Assembly (NCBI RefSeq): GCF_020075495.1
Contig: NZ_JABYQT010000002.1
Location: forward strand, 62,001 to 126,000
DNA: 64,000 nucleotides
Origin: Vreelandella aquamarina
GTDB lineage: Bacteria > Pseudomonadota > Gammaproteobacteria > Pseudomonadales > Halomonadaceae
Reading direction: 5' to 3'
Under the pieces are notes generated by a model. It did no database searches. It had not been told where the DNA came from and saw nothing but the letters and a program-made list of their open reading frames with translations. Position numbers and translations under genes: made by a program. How positions within the stretch are numbered: position 1 is the first letter of the stretch; the number at the start of each line of letters is the position of its first letter. This document shows, in pieces, positions 34,401-42,841 of the stretch.

Positions 34401-35267
34401 AAGGCCTGGGACGCGCTCTCAAGGATTACTGGACGCGACCATACCCACCTGGCGCGGCCCAAGCACGAGGAGAAGATTCGCTTTCGCGATATCGTCGCCC
34501 AGCCGCGCAAGATCATCTCGAGCCCGACCTGGTCTGGCCTTGAAGACGAGCACGTCTCCTACAACGCCGGTTACACCAACGTTCATGAGCTGATTCCCTG
34601 GCGCACCGTGAGTGGCCGCCAGCAGTTCTATCAGGATCACGCCTGGATGCGCGCTTTCGGAGAAAGCCTGCTGGTCTATCGCCCGCCCATCGACACCAAG
34701 GCCGCCAAGGGGTTCACGCTTCCCGCGGACAACGGCTTCAAGAGCAAGGCGCTGAACTTTTTGACGCCGCACCAGAAGTGGGGCATCCACTCCACCTACT
34801 CGGACAACCTGCTGATGCTGACGCTCAACCGTGGCGGCCCGGTGGTGTGGCTTTCCGAAACGGACGCCGCGGACATGGAGATCGAGGATAACGACTGGAT
34901 CGAGGTCTACAACGCCAACGGGTCGATCACTGCGCGGGCCATCGTCAGCCAGCGGGTCAAGGCGGGCATGGTGATGATGTACCACGCCCAGGAGCGCCAG
35001 GTGAACGTCCCCGGCTCCGAGATTACCGGTACGCGTGGAGGCATTCACAACTCGGTGACGCGGGTCTGCCCCAAGCCGACCCACATGATCGGTGGCTACG
35101 CGCAGCTCTCCTACAGCTTCAATTACTACGGCACCGTCGGCTCGAACCGCGATGAGTTCGTGCTGGTACGCAAGATGAAACACGTCGACTGGCTGGACGA
35201 CGAAGGCAACGACAGCGTTCAGGAGAACGTGGCTCTTGAGAACAGCACTAAGGAGGCCGCGAAATGA
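31455..35267 (+). CDS. narG: Respiratory nitrate reductase alpha subunit NarG
   Basis: 1270 residues, slightly longer than E. coli NarG. FS0 ligands His50, Cys54, Cys58 (HGVNCTGSCSW) and Cys93; molybdenum ligand Asp223 (WYCDLPPASP), and the bis-MGD binding C-terminus (TRGGIHNSVTRVCPKPTHMIGG). Cytoplasmic catalytic subunit reducing nitrate to nitrite. No Tat leader is visible, as in other NarG. AGGAGAG precedes ATG 31455. narH follows with a 4-base ATGA overlap. I found no heptamer in the 169-base leader that fully matches the NarL consensus. Confidence 0.98.
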   Translation: MSHFIDRLNFFRKSREPFANEHGELRSESRQWEDSYRARWQHDKVVRSTHGVNCTGSCSWKIYVKNGLVTWETQQTDYPRTRPDLPNHEPRGCPRGASYSWYLYSANRLKYPLIRKPLLALWREALKANPDPVDAWASIVEDPAKTKQYKRARGMGGFVRGDWDELNELVAASNVYTAKQYGPDRIIGFSPIPAMSMVSYAAGSRYLSLIGGVCMSFYDWYCDLPPASPMTWGEQTDVPESADWYNSSYIIAWGSNVPQTRTPDAHFFTEVRYKGTKTVSITPDYSEVSKLTDEWLSAKQGTDAALAMAMGHVILKEFHLENPSAYFTDYVRRYTDMPFLVELEAREDGSFVPGRQLRASDFDAALGQENNPEWKTVAWDETRDQLVVPRGSIGFRWGETGDEVGKWNLEPLDAEGTEIKPLLSLAGHHDSVARVAFPYFGGIEHEHFEHVKGAGVGAADDLLFHNLPVKRLTRADGSDFLAVTVFDLMCANYGIDRGLVSDHEDDGATTYDQIRPYTPAWQEKITGVPAEQCTRIAREFADNANKTHGRSMIIVGAGMNHWYHMDMNYRGLINMLVMCGCIGQSGGGWAHYVGQEKLRPQTGWTPLAFGLDWQRPPRHMNSTSFFYNHSSQWRYEKLEIKEILSPLTRVEDYPGSLIDFNVRAERMGWLPSAPQLDTNPLRLAKKAEAAGMSSADYAVSQLKSGGLRFAAEDPDAPQNFPRNLFIWRSNLLGSSGKGHEYMLKYLLGTRHGIQGKDLGDFGGQKPEEVVWRDEAPEGKLDLLVTLDFRMSTTCLYSDIVLPTATWYEKNDLNTSDMHPFIHPLTAATDPAWESRSDWDIYKGIAKAFSKVCVGHLGEETDLVTLPMQHDSPGELAQPAVMDWKKGECEAIPGKTMPSLIEVKRNYPETYERFTSVGPLLESIGNGGKGIAWNTEAEVELLGKLNHRKLDGPQKGRPLIESAIDAAEMILTLAPETNGQVAVKAWDALSRITGRDHTHLARPKHEEKIRFRDIVAQPRKIISSPTWSGLEDEHVSYNAGYTNVHELIPWRTVSGRQQFYQDHAWMRAFGESLLVYRPPIDTKAAKGFTLPADNGFKSKALNFLTPHQKWGIHSTYSDNLLMLTLNRGGPVVWLSETDAADMEIEDNDWIEVYNANGSITARAIVSQRVKAGMVMMYHAQERQVNVPGSEITGTRGGIHNSVTRVCPKPTHMIGGYAQLSYSFNYYGTVGSNRDEFVLVRKMKHVDWLDDEGNDSVQENVALENSTKEAAK

Positions 35268-36823
35268 AGATTCGTTCCCAGGTAGGCATGGTCTTGAATC
35301 TGGACAAGTGTATCGGTTGCCACACCTGTTCGGTGACCTGCAAGAACGTCTGGACCAGCCGTGAAGGCGTGGAGTACGCCTGGTTCAATAACGTCGAGAC
35401 CAAGCCCGGCATCGGTTATCCCAAGGAGTGGGAGAACCAGGCCAAGTGGAAGGGCGGCTGGATGCGCCGCAGCGATGGCCGGATCGAGCCGCGCATCGGT
35501 GGCAAGTGGCGGGTGCTGGCGAATATCTTCGCCAACCCGGACCTGCCGGAAATTGACGACTACTACGAGCCGTTCACGTTTGATTACCAGCACCTGCACA
35601 CTGCCAGGATCGGTAAGCACCAGCCGGTGGCGCGCCCACGTTCGCTGGTTTCCGGCAAGCGCATGCAGAAGATCGAGTGGGGCCCGAACTGGGAGGAGAT
35701 TCTGGGCACCGAGTTCGCCAAGCGGCGCAAGGATGCCAACTTCGACAAGGTGCAGGCGGACATTTACGGTCAGTTTGAAAACACCTTCATGATGTACCTG
35801 CCGCGCCTGTGCGAGCACTGCCTGAACCCTACGTGCGTGGCGTCCTGCCCGAGCGGGGCGATCTACAAGCGCGAAGAGGATGGCATCGTGCTGATCGACC
35901 AGGACAAGTGCCGCGGCTGGCGGATGTGTATCTCCGGCTGCCCCTACAAGAAGATCTACTACAACTGGAAGAGCGGTAAGTCCGAGAAGTGCATCTTCTG
36001 CTACCCTCGTATCGAGTCCGGCCAGCCGACCATCTGCTCCGAGACCTGTGTCGGGCGGATTCGCTACCTGGGCGTGCTGTTGTATGACGCCGACCGCATC
36101 GAGGAGGTGGCAGGCTCGCCAGACGAGCGCGACCTTTATCACCGCCAGTGCGATATCTTCCTCGACCCGCACGACCCCGAGGTGATTGCCCAAGCCAAGC
36201 GCGATGGCATTCAGGAGAATGTCATCAAGGCCGCCCAGGCCTCACCGGTTTACAAGCTGGCCATTGACTGGGGGCTGGCGCTGCCGCTGCACCCTGAATA
36301 CCGCACGCTGCCGATGGTGTGGTACGTGCCGCCGCTGTCGCCGATTCAATCGGCCGCAGAAGCCGGTCACGTGGAGTTCGACGGCATTCTGCCCAGGATC
36401 GAGTCGCTGCGTATCCCGGTGAAGTACCTGGCCAACCTGCTGACTGCCGGCGAAGAAGAGCCTGTCGTGCTGGCCCTCAAGCGCTTGATGGCGATGCGGC
36501 TTTACATGCGCAGCAAGCACGTGGAGGGCGCGGCCAATGCCGAGGTGCTTGATGCCGTAGGCCTGAGCGAGGCGCAGGTGGAAGAGATGTACCGCTACCT
36601 GGCCATTGCCAACTACGAAGACCGTTTCGTGATTCCCACCAGCCACCGCGAGATGGCGGTTGATGCCTTCCCCGAGCGGGGTGGATGCGGCTTTACCTTT
36701 GGTGATGGCTGCCACGGTGAAAGCCGGCCCAACCTGTTCAATGGCCGCAAGCAGACCAGCGTGCTTGTCGAGCCGGTCGAGGTGTTCGAACCGCAACAGT
36801 TCGAGGAGGATCGTCATGCATGA
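35264..36823 (+). CDS. narH: Respiratory nitrate reductase beta subunit NarH
   Basis: 519 residues carrying four iron-sulphur clusters: Cys16/19/22/26 (CIGCHTCSVTC), CEHCLNPTCVASCP, CRGWRMCISGCP where Trp replaces one Cys, giving the [3Fe-4S] cluster, and CIFCYPR with CSETC. It passes electrons from NarI haems to NarG. Overlaps narG by 4 bases and narJ by 8 bases. Confidence 0.98.
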   Translation: MKIRSQVGMVLNLDKCIGCHTCSVTCKNVWTSREGVEYAWFNNVETKPGIGYPKEWENQAKWKGGWMRRSDGRIEPRIGGKWRVLANIFANPDLPEIDDYYEPFTFDYQHLHTARIGKHQPVARPRSLVSGKRMQKIEWGPNWEEILGTEFAKRRKDANFDKVQADIYGQFENTFMMYLPRLCEHCLNPTCVASCPSGAIYKREEDGIVLIDQDKCRGWRMCISGCPYKKIYYNWKSGKSEKCIFCYPRIESGQPTICSETCVGRIRYLGVLLYDADRIEEVAGSPDERDLYHRQCDIFLDPHDPEVIAQAKRDGIQENVIKAAQASPVYKLAIDWGLALPLHPEYRTLPMVWYVPPLSPIQSAAEAGHVEFDGILPRIESLRIPVKYLANLLTAGEEEPVVLALKRLMAMRLYMRSKHVEGAANAEVLDAVGLSEAQVEEMYRYLAIANYEDRFVIPTSHREMAVDAFPERGGCGFTFGDGCHGESRPNLFNGRKQTSVLVEPVEVFEPQQFEEDRHA

Positions 36824-37601
36824 CACCGCTCTGAAAGACCTGCCGTCAGCAGCCGTTCAAGGCATGCGTAGCCTGCGTGTGCTGGCCCGCCTGCTCGATT
36901 ACCCGACCCAGGCGCTGCAAGACGCCTGCGGCGAGCTTATCGAGATCATCAATGCCGAGCGCCGCCTGGGGGCGGCACTCAGGTCATCGCTGATGCAGTG
37001 GTGCCAACGGCTGCACGATGGCGACCTGCTGTCGCTCCAGGCCGAGTACGTGGCGCTGTTCGACAAGGGCCGCGCAACGTCGCTACTGCTGTTCGAGCAC
37101 GTGCATGGTGAGTCCCGTGATCGCGGTCAGGCCATGGTCGATCTCATGGCCGAATACAGCGCGGCGGGCTTCGAGCTGGACGCCCGCGAGCTGCCGGATC
37201 ACCTCCCGGTATTTCTTGAGTACCTTTCACTGTGCGATGAGGCCGAGATCGGCCGCTGGCTGGGCGAAATACGCCATATTCTGGCGCTGCTCACCGCTCG
37301 GCTCGAGGAGCGAGGGGCGGATCACGCGCTGGTGCCGCTGTCGCTTCTGGCGTTGATCGGGGCCGAGGAGGAGGTCGACGTACACCGCCCACAGGTCAAG
37401 CAGGAAACGCCGGATAACACGCCAGAAGCGCTGGATGCGGTATGGGAAGAGGAGGCCGTGCGCTTCTCGGCGGCGTCTGATGAAGATTGCGCCCTGCAGT
37501 CTGCCGAAGGCCGCCGCCTGGCCGAGCGCAAGCATACCGTCAAGAGCGAGGCCGTTCGCATCATGCCGGTGTCCTCACCCATTTCTTCTGCCAATCGTTA
37601 A
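36816..37601 (+). CDS. narJ: Nitrate reductase assembly chaperone NarJ
   Basis: 261 residues, TorD/NarJ family: LRVLARLLDYPTQAL, LQAEYVALFDKGRATSLLLFEHVHGESRDRGQAMVDL and DHLPVFLEYLSL are signature segments. It assists Mo-cofactor and haem insertion before the complex docks to NarI. ATG 36816 has GGAGGA upstream and overlaps the end of narH; the frame opens earlier but inside narH. An acidic tail extends the C-terminus. Confidence 0.96.
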   Translation: MHDTALKDLPSAAVQGMRSLRVLARLLDYPTQALQDACGELIEIINAERRLGAALRSSLMQWCQRLHDGDLLSLQAEYVALFDKGRATSLLLFEHVHGESRDRGQAMVDLMAEYSAAGFELDARELPDHLPVFLEYLSLCDEAEIGRWLGEIRHILALLTARLEERGADHALVPLSLLALIGAEEEVDVHRPQVKQETPDNTPEALDAVWEEEAVRFSAASDEDCALQSAEGRRLAERKHTVKSEAVRIMPVSSPISSANR

Positions 37602-37614
37602 TAGGAGAGACGCC

Positions 37615-38307
37615 ATGTATGACGCGATTGGGCACTACTTTATCCACCTGATCTACGGTTACTACCCTTATCTGGCGGGCACGGTGTTTTTGTTGGGCAG
37701 CCTGGTCCGTTTCGATCACGGCCAGTACACCTGGAAGACCGGTTCCAGCCAGATGCTGTCTTCCCGGCACATGCGCCTGGCCAGCAACCTGTTTCATGTC
37801 GGGATCATCGTGATCTTCTTTGGTCACCTGGTGGGCATGCTGACACCGCACTGGGTCTATGCGCCGTTCCTGCATGCCGGCACCAAGCAGCTGGTGGCGA
37901 TCGTGGTCGGCGGAATTGCCGGTGCGATGTGCCTGGTAGGCGGCGGCATGCTGCTGTATCGCCGGCTGTTCATGGCCCGCGTGCGCCAATCCTCGAGCCT
38001 GATGGACACCTTGATTCTGGCCATTCTGGTCGTTCAGGCGGGCCTGGGCATGGGCACCATCTTTTTCTCGCTGGGCCACATGGACGGCGAAATGATGCTC
38101 ACGCTTTCCAGCTGGGCCCAGGCCATCGTGTTCTTCAGCGGTGGTGCGGCGGACTATATGCAGGACGTCTCGTGGATCTACAAGGTCCATATCTTCCTCG
38201 GCCTGACCATTATCCTGCTGTTCCCGTTCACACGTCTGGTGCACGTATGGAGCGCACCGTTTGGCTATGTAACCCGGCGCTACCAGCTAGTTCGCCGCCG
38301 CGGCTGA
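37615..38307 (+). CDS. narI: Respiratory nitrate reductase gamma subunit NarI
   Basis: 230 residues, five membrane helices. Haem b ligands are in helices 2 and 5 (FHVGIIVIFFGHLVGM; IYKVHIFLGLTIILLFPFTRLVH). Quinol oxidase and membrane anchor for NarGH. AGGAGAG lies before ATG 37615; the upstream open frame is inside narJ. Confidence 0.97.
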   Translation: MYDAIGHYFIHLIYGYYPYLAGTVFLLGSLVRFDHGQYTWKTGSSQMLSSRHMRLASNLFHVGIIVIFFGHLVGMLTPHWVYAPFLHAGTKQLVAIVVGGIAGAMCLVGGGMLLYRRLFMARVRQSSSLMDTLILAILVVQAGLGMGTIFFSLGHMDGEMMLTLSSWAQAIVFFSGGAADYMQDVSWIYKVHIFLGLTIILLFPFTRLVHVWSAPFGYVTRRYQLVRRRG

Positions 38308-38340
38308 GCCATCGCTGACCTGGTCTGAAGGAGAGATGAC

Positions 38341-39162
38341 ATGCAGATGATTGATATCGAACAACTGCCCGGAGGTGTCGCCACCCCACTGGTACATGTC
38401 GGCGACGTCAGTATCGATGACGCAGCGATAGCGCTGGAAATGCAGTATCACCCCGCCGATACGGCGGGGGAGGCCCAGCGCAAGGCGGCGCGCGCCCTGG
38501 TCGTCAGGGAGCTGCTGCGCCAGCGCGCCCGGGCGCTTGGCTTGATGCCGTCTGAGGCGGCCACGCTGACCCAGGAAGAGGTGGCGATTGCCGCCTTGCT
38601 GGAGCAGGAACTGGACGTGCCCGAACCCAAGGAGGCAGATTGTCGGCGCTTTTTCGAGACCCATCCTGAGCGCTTCAGCGAGCCGACCCAGCTCCGTGTG
38701 CGGCACATTCTGCTGGCGGCGGCGCCGGATGATTCAAGGGGGCGTGATGAAGCGTGTCGGCTGGGTGAAAAGCTGCTGGGTGAGCTTGTGCAGATACCCG
38801 AGCGGTTTGCCGAGTTCACGCAGCGCCACTCCGCCTGTCCTTCTCGGGAGATGGACGGCGACCTGGGCTGGCTGGTGCCGGGCCAGACCGTACCCGAGCT
38901 GGACCGTGCCTTGCAGCACCTGCCCGAAGGGCTGCATGAGCGCCCGTTGGCATCTCGCTATGGCTTTCACGTGGTAAGTATCGACGAGCGTCGAGAAGGG
39001 CAGACACTGCCTTTCGAGCAGGTGGCCGACCGGGTACGCCATAGCCTGAGAGAACAGTCGACACGCCGCGCATTACGCCACTACCTGCTGGCGCTGGAGA
39101 GCGAAATCGGCGTCGAAGGGGTCATGCTGGACGACGATGCCGGCGGCAGCTTGATGCAGTAA
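38341..39162 (+). CDS. PpiC-type peptidyl-prolyl isomerase of the nar operon
   Basis: 273 residues. A helical N-terminal part (40-100) is followed by a parvulin domain (about 118-215: LRVRHILLAAAPDDS, FAEFTQRHSACPSREMDGDLGWLVPGQTVPELDRAL, RYGFHVVSIDER). There is no signal peptide, so it acts in the cytoplasm. Genes of this NifM-like type often end nar operons and are thought to help fold the reductase. AAGGAGAG precedes ATG 38341, 33 bases after narI. Confidence 0.9.
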   Translation: MQMIDIEQLPGGVATPLVHVGDVSIDDAAIALEMQYHPADTAGEAQRKAARALVVRELLRQRARALGLMPSEAATLTQEEVAIAALLEQELDVPEPKEADCRRFFETHPERFSEPTQLRVRHILLAAAPDDSRGRDEACRLGEKLLGELVQIPERFAEFTQRHSACPSREMDGDLGWLVPGQTVPELDRALQHLPEGLHERPLASRYGFHVVSIDERREGQTLPFEQVADRVRHSLREQSTRRALRHYLLALESEIGVEGVMLDDDAGGSLMQ

Positions 39163-39257
39163 AGCGAGTACGGTTAGTGAGTACGGATCTATTTACCGAC
39201 AACCGCGCGTTTTATTGACGCAGCTCATGTACGCATCGCGAAAGGCTTGTTATTTTA

Positions 39258-39280
39258 AAGATGTATTCAATATGAATCTT
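39258..39280. promoter_or_regulatory. NsrR-like 11-1-11 operator upstream of hmp
   Basis: AAGATGTATTC (39258-39268), one base, ATATGAATCTT (39270-39280). The arms share AAGAT..AT as an inverted repeat, the pattern of the nitric-oxide-sensing repressor NsrR. It ends 26 bases before hmp ATG, a repressing position. No nsrR gene lies in the window. Confidence 0.7.
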
Positions 39281-39306
39281 TAGCAAGCCGTTGAAAAGAG
39301 GCCGTT

Positions 39307-40476
39307 ATGCTGACCCAGGCACAAGAACAGACCATTGCCGCCACCGCCCCCGTGGTAGCGGAACACCTCAATACGATTACCGCGCGGTTCTATCCGCTGA
39401 TGTTCGAGCGCTACCCGCAGGTCAAGTCGCTGTTCAACCAGACACACCAGAAAGATGGTGGTCAGCCGCGGGCGCTGGCGGCCTCTATTCTTGCCTATGT
39501 AGGCGTGCGCCAGAACCCGGAAACCGCGCGGCAGATCATGGAAACCGTGGTGAACAAGCATGTGTCGCTGGATATCCAGCCCGAGCACTACCCGATTGTA
39601 GGCGAGTGCCTGCTGGTGGCCATCGGTGAGGTGCTGGGCGATGCCGTGACCGCAGAGGTTGCCGATGCCTGGGGTGCGCTTTATCAGGAGCTTGCCGACC
39701 TGCTCATCGACCTGGAAGCGCAGCGTTACCAGGCGTTTGAACAGAAACCCGGCGGCTGGCGGGGTACGCGGCGTTTTCGTATTGCCGATACGCGCCAGGA
39801 GAGCCGTGTCATTCGTTCGTTCATCCTGGAGCCCGAAGATGGTGGCCCGGTGGCGGACTACACTCCCGGGCAGTACATCGGGGTGAAGCTGGATATCGAT
39901 GGGGTGCCGGCGTCTCGCCATTACAGCCTTTCCGATGTGCCTAATGGCCGCTCTTACCGGTTATCCATCAAGCGGGAACCGCATGGCGTCGCCAGCCGTT
40001 TTTTCCATGACCAGCTAACGGTAGGCGATGTCATCGAACTGCTTCCCCCGGCGGGCGAGTTGACGCTCAAGGATGGCGACGAGTCCTTGCTTCTGATCAG
40101 CGGCGGCATCGGCCAGACGCCGTTGCTGCCGATTGCCAAGCAGGCGCTGAGCCAGGGCCGCCAGGTTACCTACCTGCATGCCGCCATCGATATGGACAGC
40201 CGTGCGTTTGCCGAGGCCATCGACGAGCTGGCCGCCACCTATCCGGACCAGTTGACGGCGGTTACGGTGCTCGAGCAGGGTGACCAGGGGGATCACCAGG
40301 GGCGCATCGACCAGGGCCTGCTCGCCAAGTACCTGGTACCCAACACTCGCTGCTACTTTGTTGGCCCCCATGGCTTCATGGCGGCAATCAACCAAAGCCT
40401 GGAGCTTCTCGGCGTGGCGGAAACCCATCGTCACTTCGAGCATTTCGGGCCGGCCAAGGCGCTCGAAGCTGCCTGA
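39307..40476 (+). CDS. hmp: Flavohaemoprotein, nitric oxide dioxygenase Hmp
   Basis: 389 residues. Globin domain (1-137) with Tyr29 at B10, Gln53 at E7 and proximal His85; FAD-binding barrel with RHYSLS (about 203); NAD-binding part with SGGIGQTPLLP and a closing YFVGPHGFM and EHFGP. Converts NO plus oxygen to nitrate using NAD(P)H. An NsrR-like operator directly upstream explains NO induction; a strong terminator follows. Fits the role of protecting a nitrate-respiring cell. Confidence 0.97.
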   Translation: MLTQAQEQTIAATAPVVAEHLNTITARFYPLMFERYPQVKSLFNQTHQKDGGQPRALAASILAYVGVRQNPETARQIMETVVNKHVSLDIQPEHYPIVGECLLVAIGEVLGDAVTAEVADAWGALYQELADLLIDLEAQRYQAFEQKPGGWRGTRRFRIADTRQESRVIRSFILEPEDGGPVADYTPGQYIGVKLDIDGVPASRHYSLSDVPNGRSYRLSIKREPHGVASRFFHDQLTVGDVIELLPPAGELTLKDGDESLLLISGGIGQTPLLPIAKQALSQGRQVTYLHAAIDMDSRAFAEAIDELAATYPDQLTAVTVLEQGDQGDHQGRIDQGLLAKYLVPNTRCYFVGPHGFMAAINQSLELLGVAETHRHFEHFGPAKALEAA

Positions 40477-40504
40477 TGGCCTAGGAATATCGAGCCTCAA
40501 CAAA

Positions 40505-40529
40505 AAGGCCTGGGCGTAGCCCAGGCCTT
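40505..40529. terminator. Bidirectional terminator between hmp and the STN gene
   Basis: AAGGCCTGGGC (40505-40515) pairs perfectly with GCCCAGGCCTT (40519-40529) around GTA. A-run on the left and C/T on the right allow use from both sides. Confidence 0.85.
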
Positions 40530-40542
40530 CGTGGTTCAGCGG

Positions 40543-41073
40543 TTACGCCTGGTCGTCGGTTTCGAGGCTTTCGGCCAGCTCGTTCAAGCGGCGCTCAAAG
40601 CTTGCATGTTCGCCCGCACTGATGAAACCCTGTTCGCGGGCAAGCTCGCTTACGCTCTGCTCCAGGGCTGCCAGCTCTTGAAAGTACGCCATGCGGTCGT
40701 CTTCGCTCAGCGAATCACGCGCTTGTACCGTCTCGCGCAGCGCCTGGGTACGCGCTTCGACCCACGCCTGTTCACGCTTTGACACTTCAAGCCCTTCATC
40801 GGTCGGGTAGCCTTCCCAGCCGGATCCCTTCAATAGTTCCCAAAGCGCTTCTTCGGGGCGATACGTGCCGTTGAGCGCTGGCGCCTGCTCGTCGGCAAGA
40901 AGCGTTGGATCGATGGCGATGAAGCAACCGGAGCGCTGGGCAAGCTGATGAAGCGCTTCGTCCAGCCGCTGGGGCGATATGTCGTGGTCGATTGCTTCGC
41001 GCTGGCAGTCCGCGTAGACCGGCAGGGTAAACATAGTAGATAGCAGAAAGGCAGCGGTATAGCGGTGTTTCAT
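40543..41073 (-). CDS. Secreted STN-domain protein
   Basis: 176 residues. A signal peptide (MKHRYTAAFLLSTMFTLPVYAD) is followed by a secretin/TonB short N-terminal domain (ISPQRLDEALHQLAQRSGCFIAIDPTLLADEQAPALNGTYRPEEALWELLKGSG) and a charged helical tail. STN domains usually begin TonB receptors or FecR-linked transducers; here it is alone with no barrel. Periplasmic, role unknown. ATG 41073 follows AGGATTGCC. Confidence 0.8.
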   Translation of the reverse strand: MKHRYTAAFLLSTMFTLPVYADCQREAIDHDISPQRLDEALHQLAQRSGCFIAIDPTLLADEQAPALNGTYRPEEALWELLKGSGWEGYPTDEGLEVSKREQAWVEARTQALRETVQARDSLSEDDRMAYFQELAALEQSVSELAREQGFISAGEHASFERRLNELAESLETDDQA

Positions 41074-41180
41074 GGCAATCCTCACATGAGGGGCAACGAG
41101 CGTCGAAGGGCAGCCAGCGCACTGCTCGTGGCAATGACGCTTTCAACGACGAATAATAGCCCAGCCGTATGCCAAGCGCT

Positions 41181-42125
41181 TCAACTCTCTTTGGGCCGTG
41201 CGGTTACGACGATTTCGTAGATTCGCCAGTCGTAGTTCGTCAGGTACTCGGAGGCTTCTGCAAGGCGGCGCGCCAGATGTTCATCGCTATCGGGTATCAC
41301 AAAAGCTTCGCCGCTGAATGCGTGGCCCTCCTCACGCAGGCGTACCTCTGCATCGATTACCCAGGGCAGCGCCTTCAGCTCGTCTTCGAGCGCTTCCTCC
41401 AGATGTTCAGGGGTTCTATCGGCGGTCAGGTGAGGGCGGCGGTCCATCAGGTCGCTTACCGCTTCCTTCAGGTTGACAAAGCCATCCTTGGTGACATCCA
41501 GAGCGATAATGGCCGCCGCCACTGCATCGGCCCACCAGAAGCCAGCGCCGACACCGAGAACGCCAACGATGGCGGCAAGCCCTGTCATCCAGTCGGCCTT
41601 GCTCATCTTGCCATCGGCGTGCACGGTCTTCTCATGCGCTTTAGCCGCTGCCTTGAGCTGTAGACGGCCAATGATCACCGGCGGAATCACGCTGTAGATC
41701 AATACCGCAATCATGACCCAGCCCATCCATATCGTATGCCCGAACAGCTCGATGGCACCAATGCTTGGGTGTTCACGCTGCATGAGCTTTATCAACGAAT
41801 CGATCAACAGGATGCAGCCCATCGAACTCAGCGCCATGGCGGTGAGCAGAAACGCAATGATGGTGACGCGTTGATACCCATAGGGATAGGTTTTGTTCGG
41901 TGCCCGCGCGCGAAAACGGACGGCTAGCAAAAAGGCGATGGGGGGGATGAGCGATAGCATGTCTTCAAGCCATGCGACCTTCATGGCCTGGCTGTTGCCC
42001 AGCACCAGGGCGAGTATGCTGACGATGGAAATGCGAAAGGCGAGGTTCCACCACTCGAGGCGAATCAGATAATCGAGATCTTTCTGCTTGTGCGCGGGTA
42101 AATGAAAGACGTGGCGTATCTTCAT
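41181..42125 (-). CDS. Cation diffusion facilitator (CDF) family transporter, atypical metal site
   Basis: 314 residues, six membrane helices and a C-terminal ferredoxin-like cytoplasmic domain (ALPWVIDAEVRLREEGHAFSGEAFVIP). The TM2 and TM5 segments (AWLEDMLSLIPP; KMSKADWMTGL) keep single Asp residues, but I cannot find the partner His/Asp of the standard four-residue metal site. ATG 42125 overlaps the stop of the upstream solute-binding gene (ATGA). Could transport Zn, Fe or Mn, or be specialised. Confidence 0.82.
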   Translation of the reverse strand: MKIRHVFHLPAHKQKDLDYLIRLEWWNLAFRISIVSILALVLGNSQAMKVAWLEDMLSLIPPIAFLLAVRFRARAPNKTYPYGYQRVTIIAFLLTAMALSSMGCILLIDSLIKLMQREHPSIGAIELFGHTIWMGWVMIAVLIYSVIPPVIIGRLQLKAAAKAHEKTVHADGKMSKADWMTGLAAIVGVLGVGAGFWWADAVAAAIIALDVTKDGFVNLKEAVSDLMDRRPHLTADRTPEHLEEALEDELKALPWVIDAEVRLREEGHAFSGEAFVIPDSDEHLARRLAEASEYLTNYDWRIYEIVVTARPKES

Positions 42126-42841
42126 TGATCTGTTTCCCACCCCTTGAGCCGTTGTTCAATGTCGCTGGCGCTATCCAGGTGCCGCTGCACGGCCATCATC
42201 CAGGCGTTTTCGCCCTTGGGAAGGGCCATGATATGCGCATCGGTGGCGAGCGTGTCGTGACTCATTGCATAGTCGTGCGCCATCAGCCACCAGGTGGGCT
42301 GCACCACCAGCTGGTTATCTGGCAAAGGGGGAGTCGTCAGATGCACGACAGCACCCTCTTTTTCGAGCGAGCGGGCAACATGATTGACCGCAGAGAGCGT
42401 GATGTCCTGGCCTTCGAGGGTATCGGGCAGCGTCATGCCCAGAGGCGCACCGACTCTGTAATCACTTTGATAGTAGGCATTGGTGGGCGCCGCCAACTGG
42501 CTGATACGGGCGTTTTCCGTCAGACCGCTGATGACCAGGTCCAGTTGATGCTGCTCCAGGGCCAGCAGCAAGTGGCTTTCGCCCCCCCAGTGCCATTCGA
42601 TGGTCGCACCGAGTTCGTCGGCGAGCGCCTGTACCAGTTCCACTTCGAGCCCGGCAGGCCCATCGGCGGCTTCAATGACCCAGGGAGGGTTCTCCGAAAC
42701 ACCGACCCGCATGACGCCATTGTCGATGCGTTCCATCGAGCCTTCGATATCCTGGGGGTAGCGACAGCCTGACAGAGTCAACACGACTAGCAGCAGACAG
42801 GGTACGCATGATGACAAACATGGGTGCTTCTCGCTGATCAT
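42122..42841 (-). CDS. Solute-binding-like lipoprotein (SBP bac 3 family)
   Basis: 239 residues. Lipobox LTLSGC (Cys26) ends the signal peptide. Body: MRVGVSENPPWVIEAADGPAGLEVELVQALADELGATIEWHWGG is the N-terminal signature of family 3 solute-binding proteins, with DLVISGLTENARISQLAAPTNAYYQSDYRV. No ABC permease genes adjoin; instead it is coupled by a 4-base overlap to the CDF gene. AGGGAAGAG precedes ATG 42841; the frame is open to 42991. Confidence 0.82.
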   Translation of the reverse strand: MISEKHPCLSSCVPCLLLVVLTLSGCRYPQDIEGSMERIDNGVMRVGVSENPPWVIEAADGPAGLEVELVQALADELGATIEWHWGGESHLLLALEQHQLDLVISGLTENARISQLAAPTNAYYQSDYRVGAPLGMTLPDTLEGQDITLSAVNHVARSLEKEGAVVHLTTPPLPDNQLVVQPTWWLMAHDYAMSHDTLATDAHIMALPKGENAWMMAVQRHLDSASDIEQRLKGWETDQ

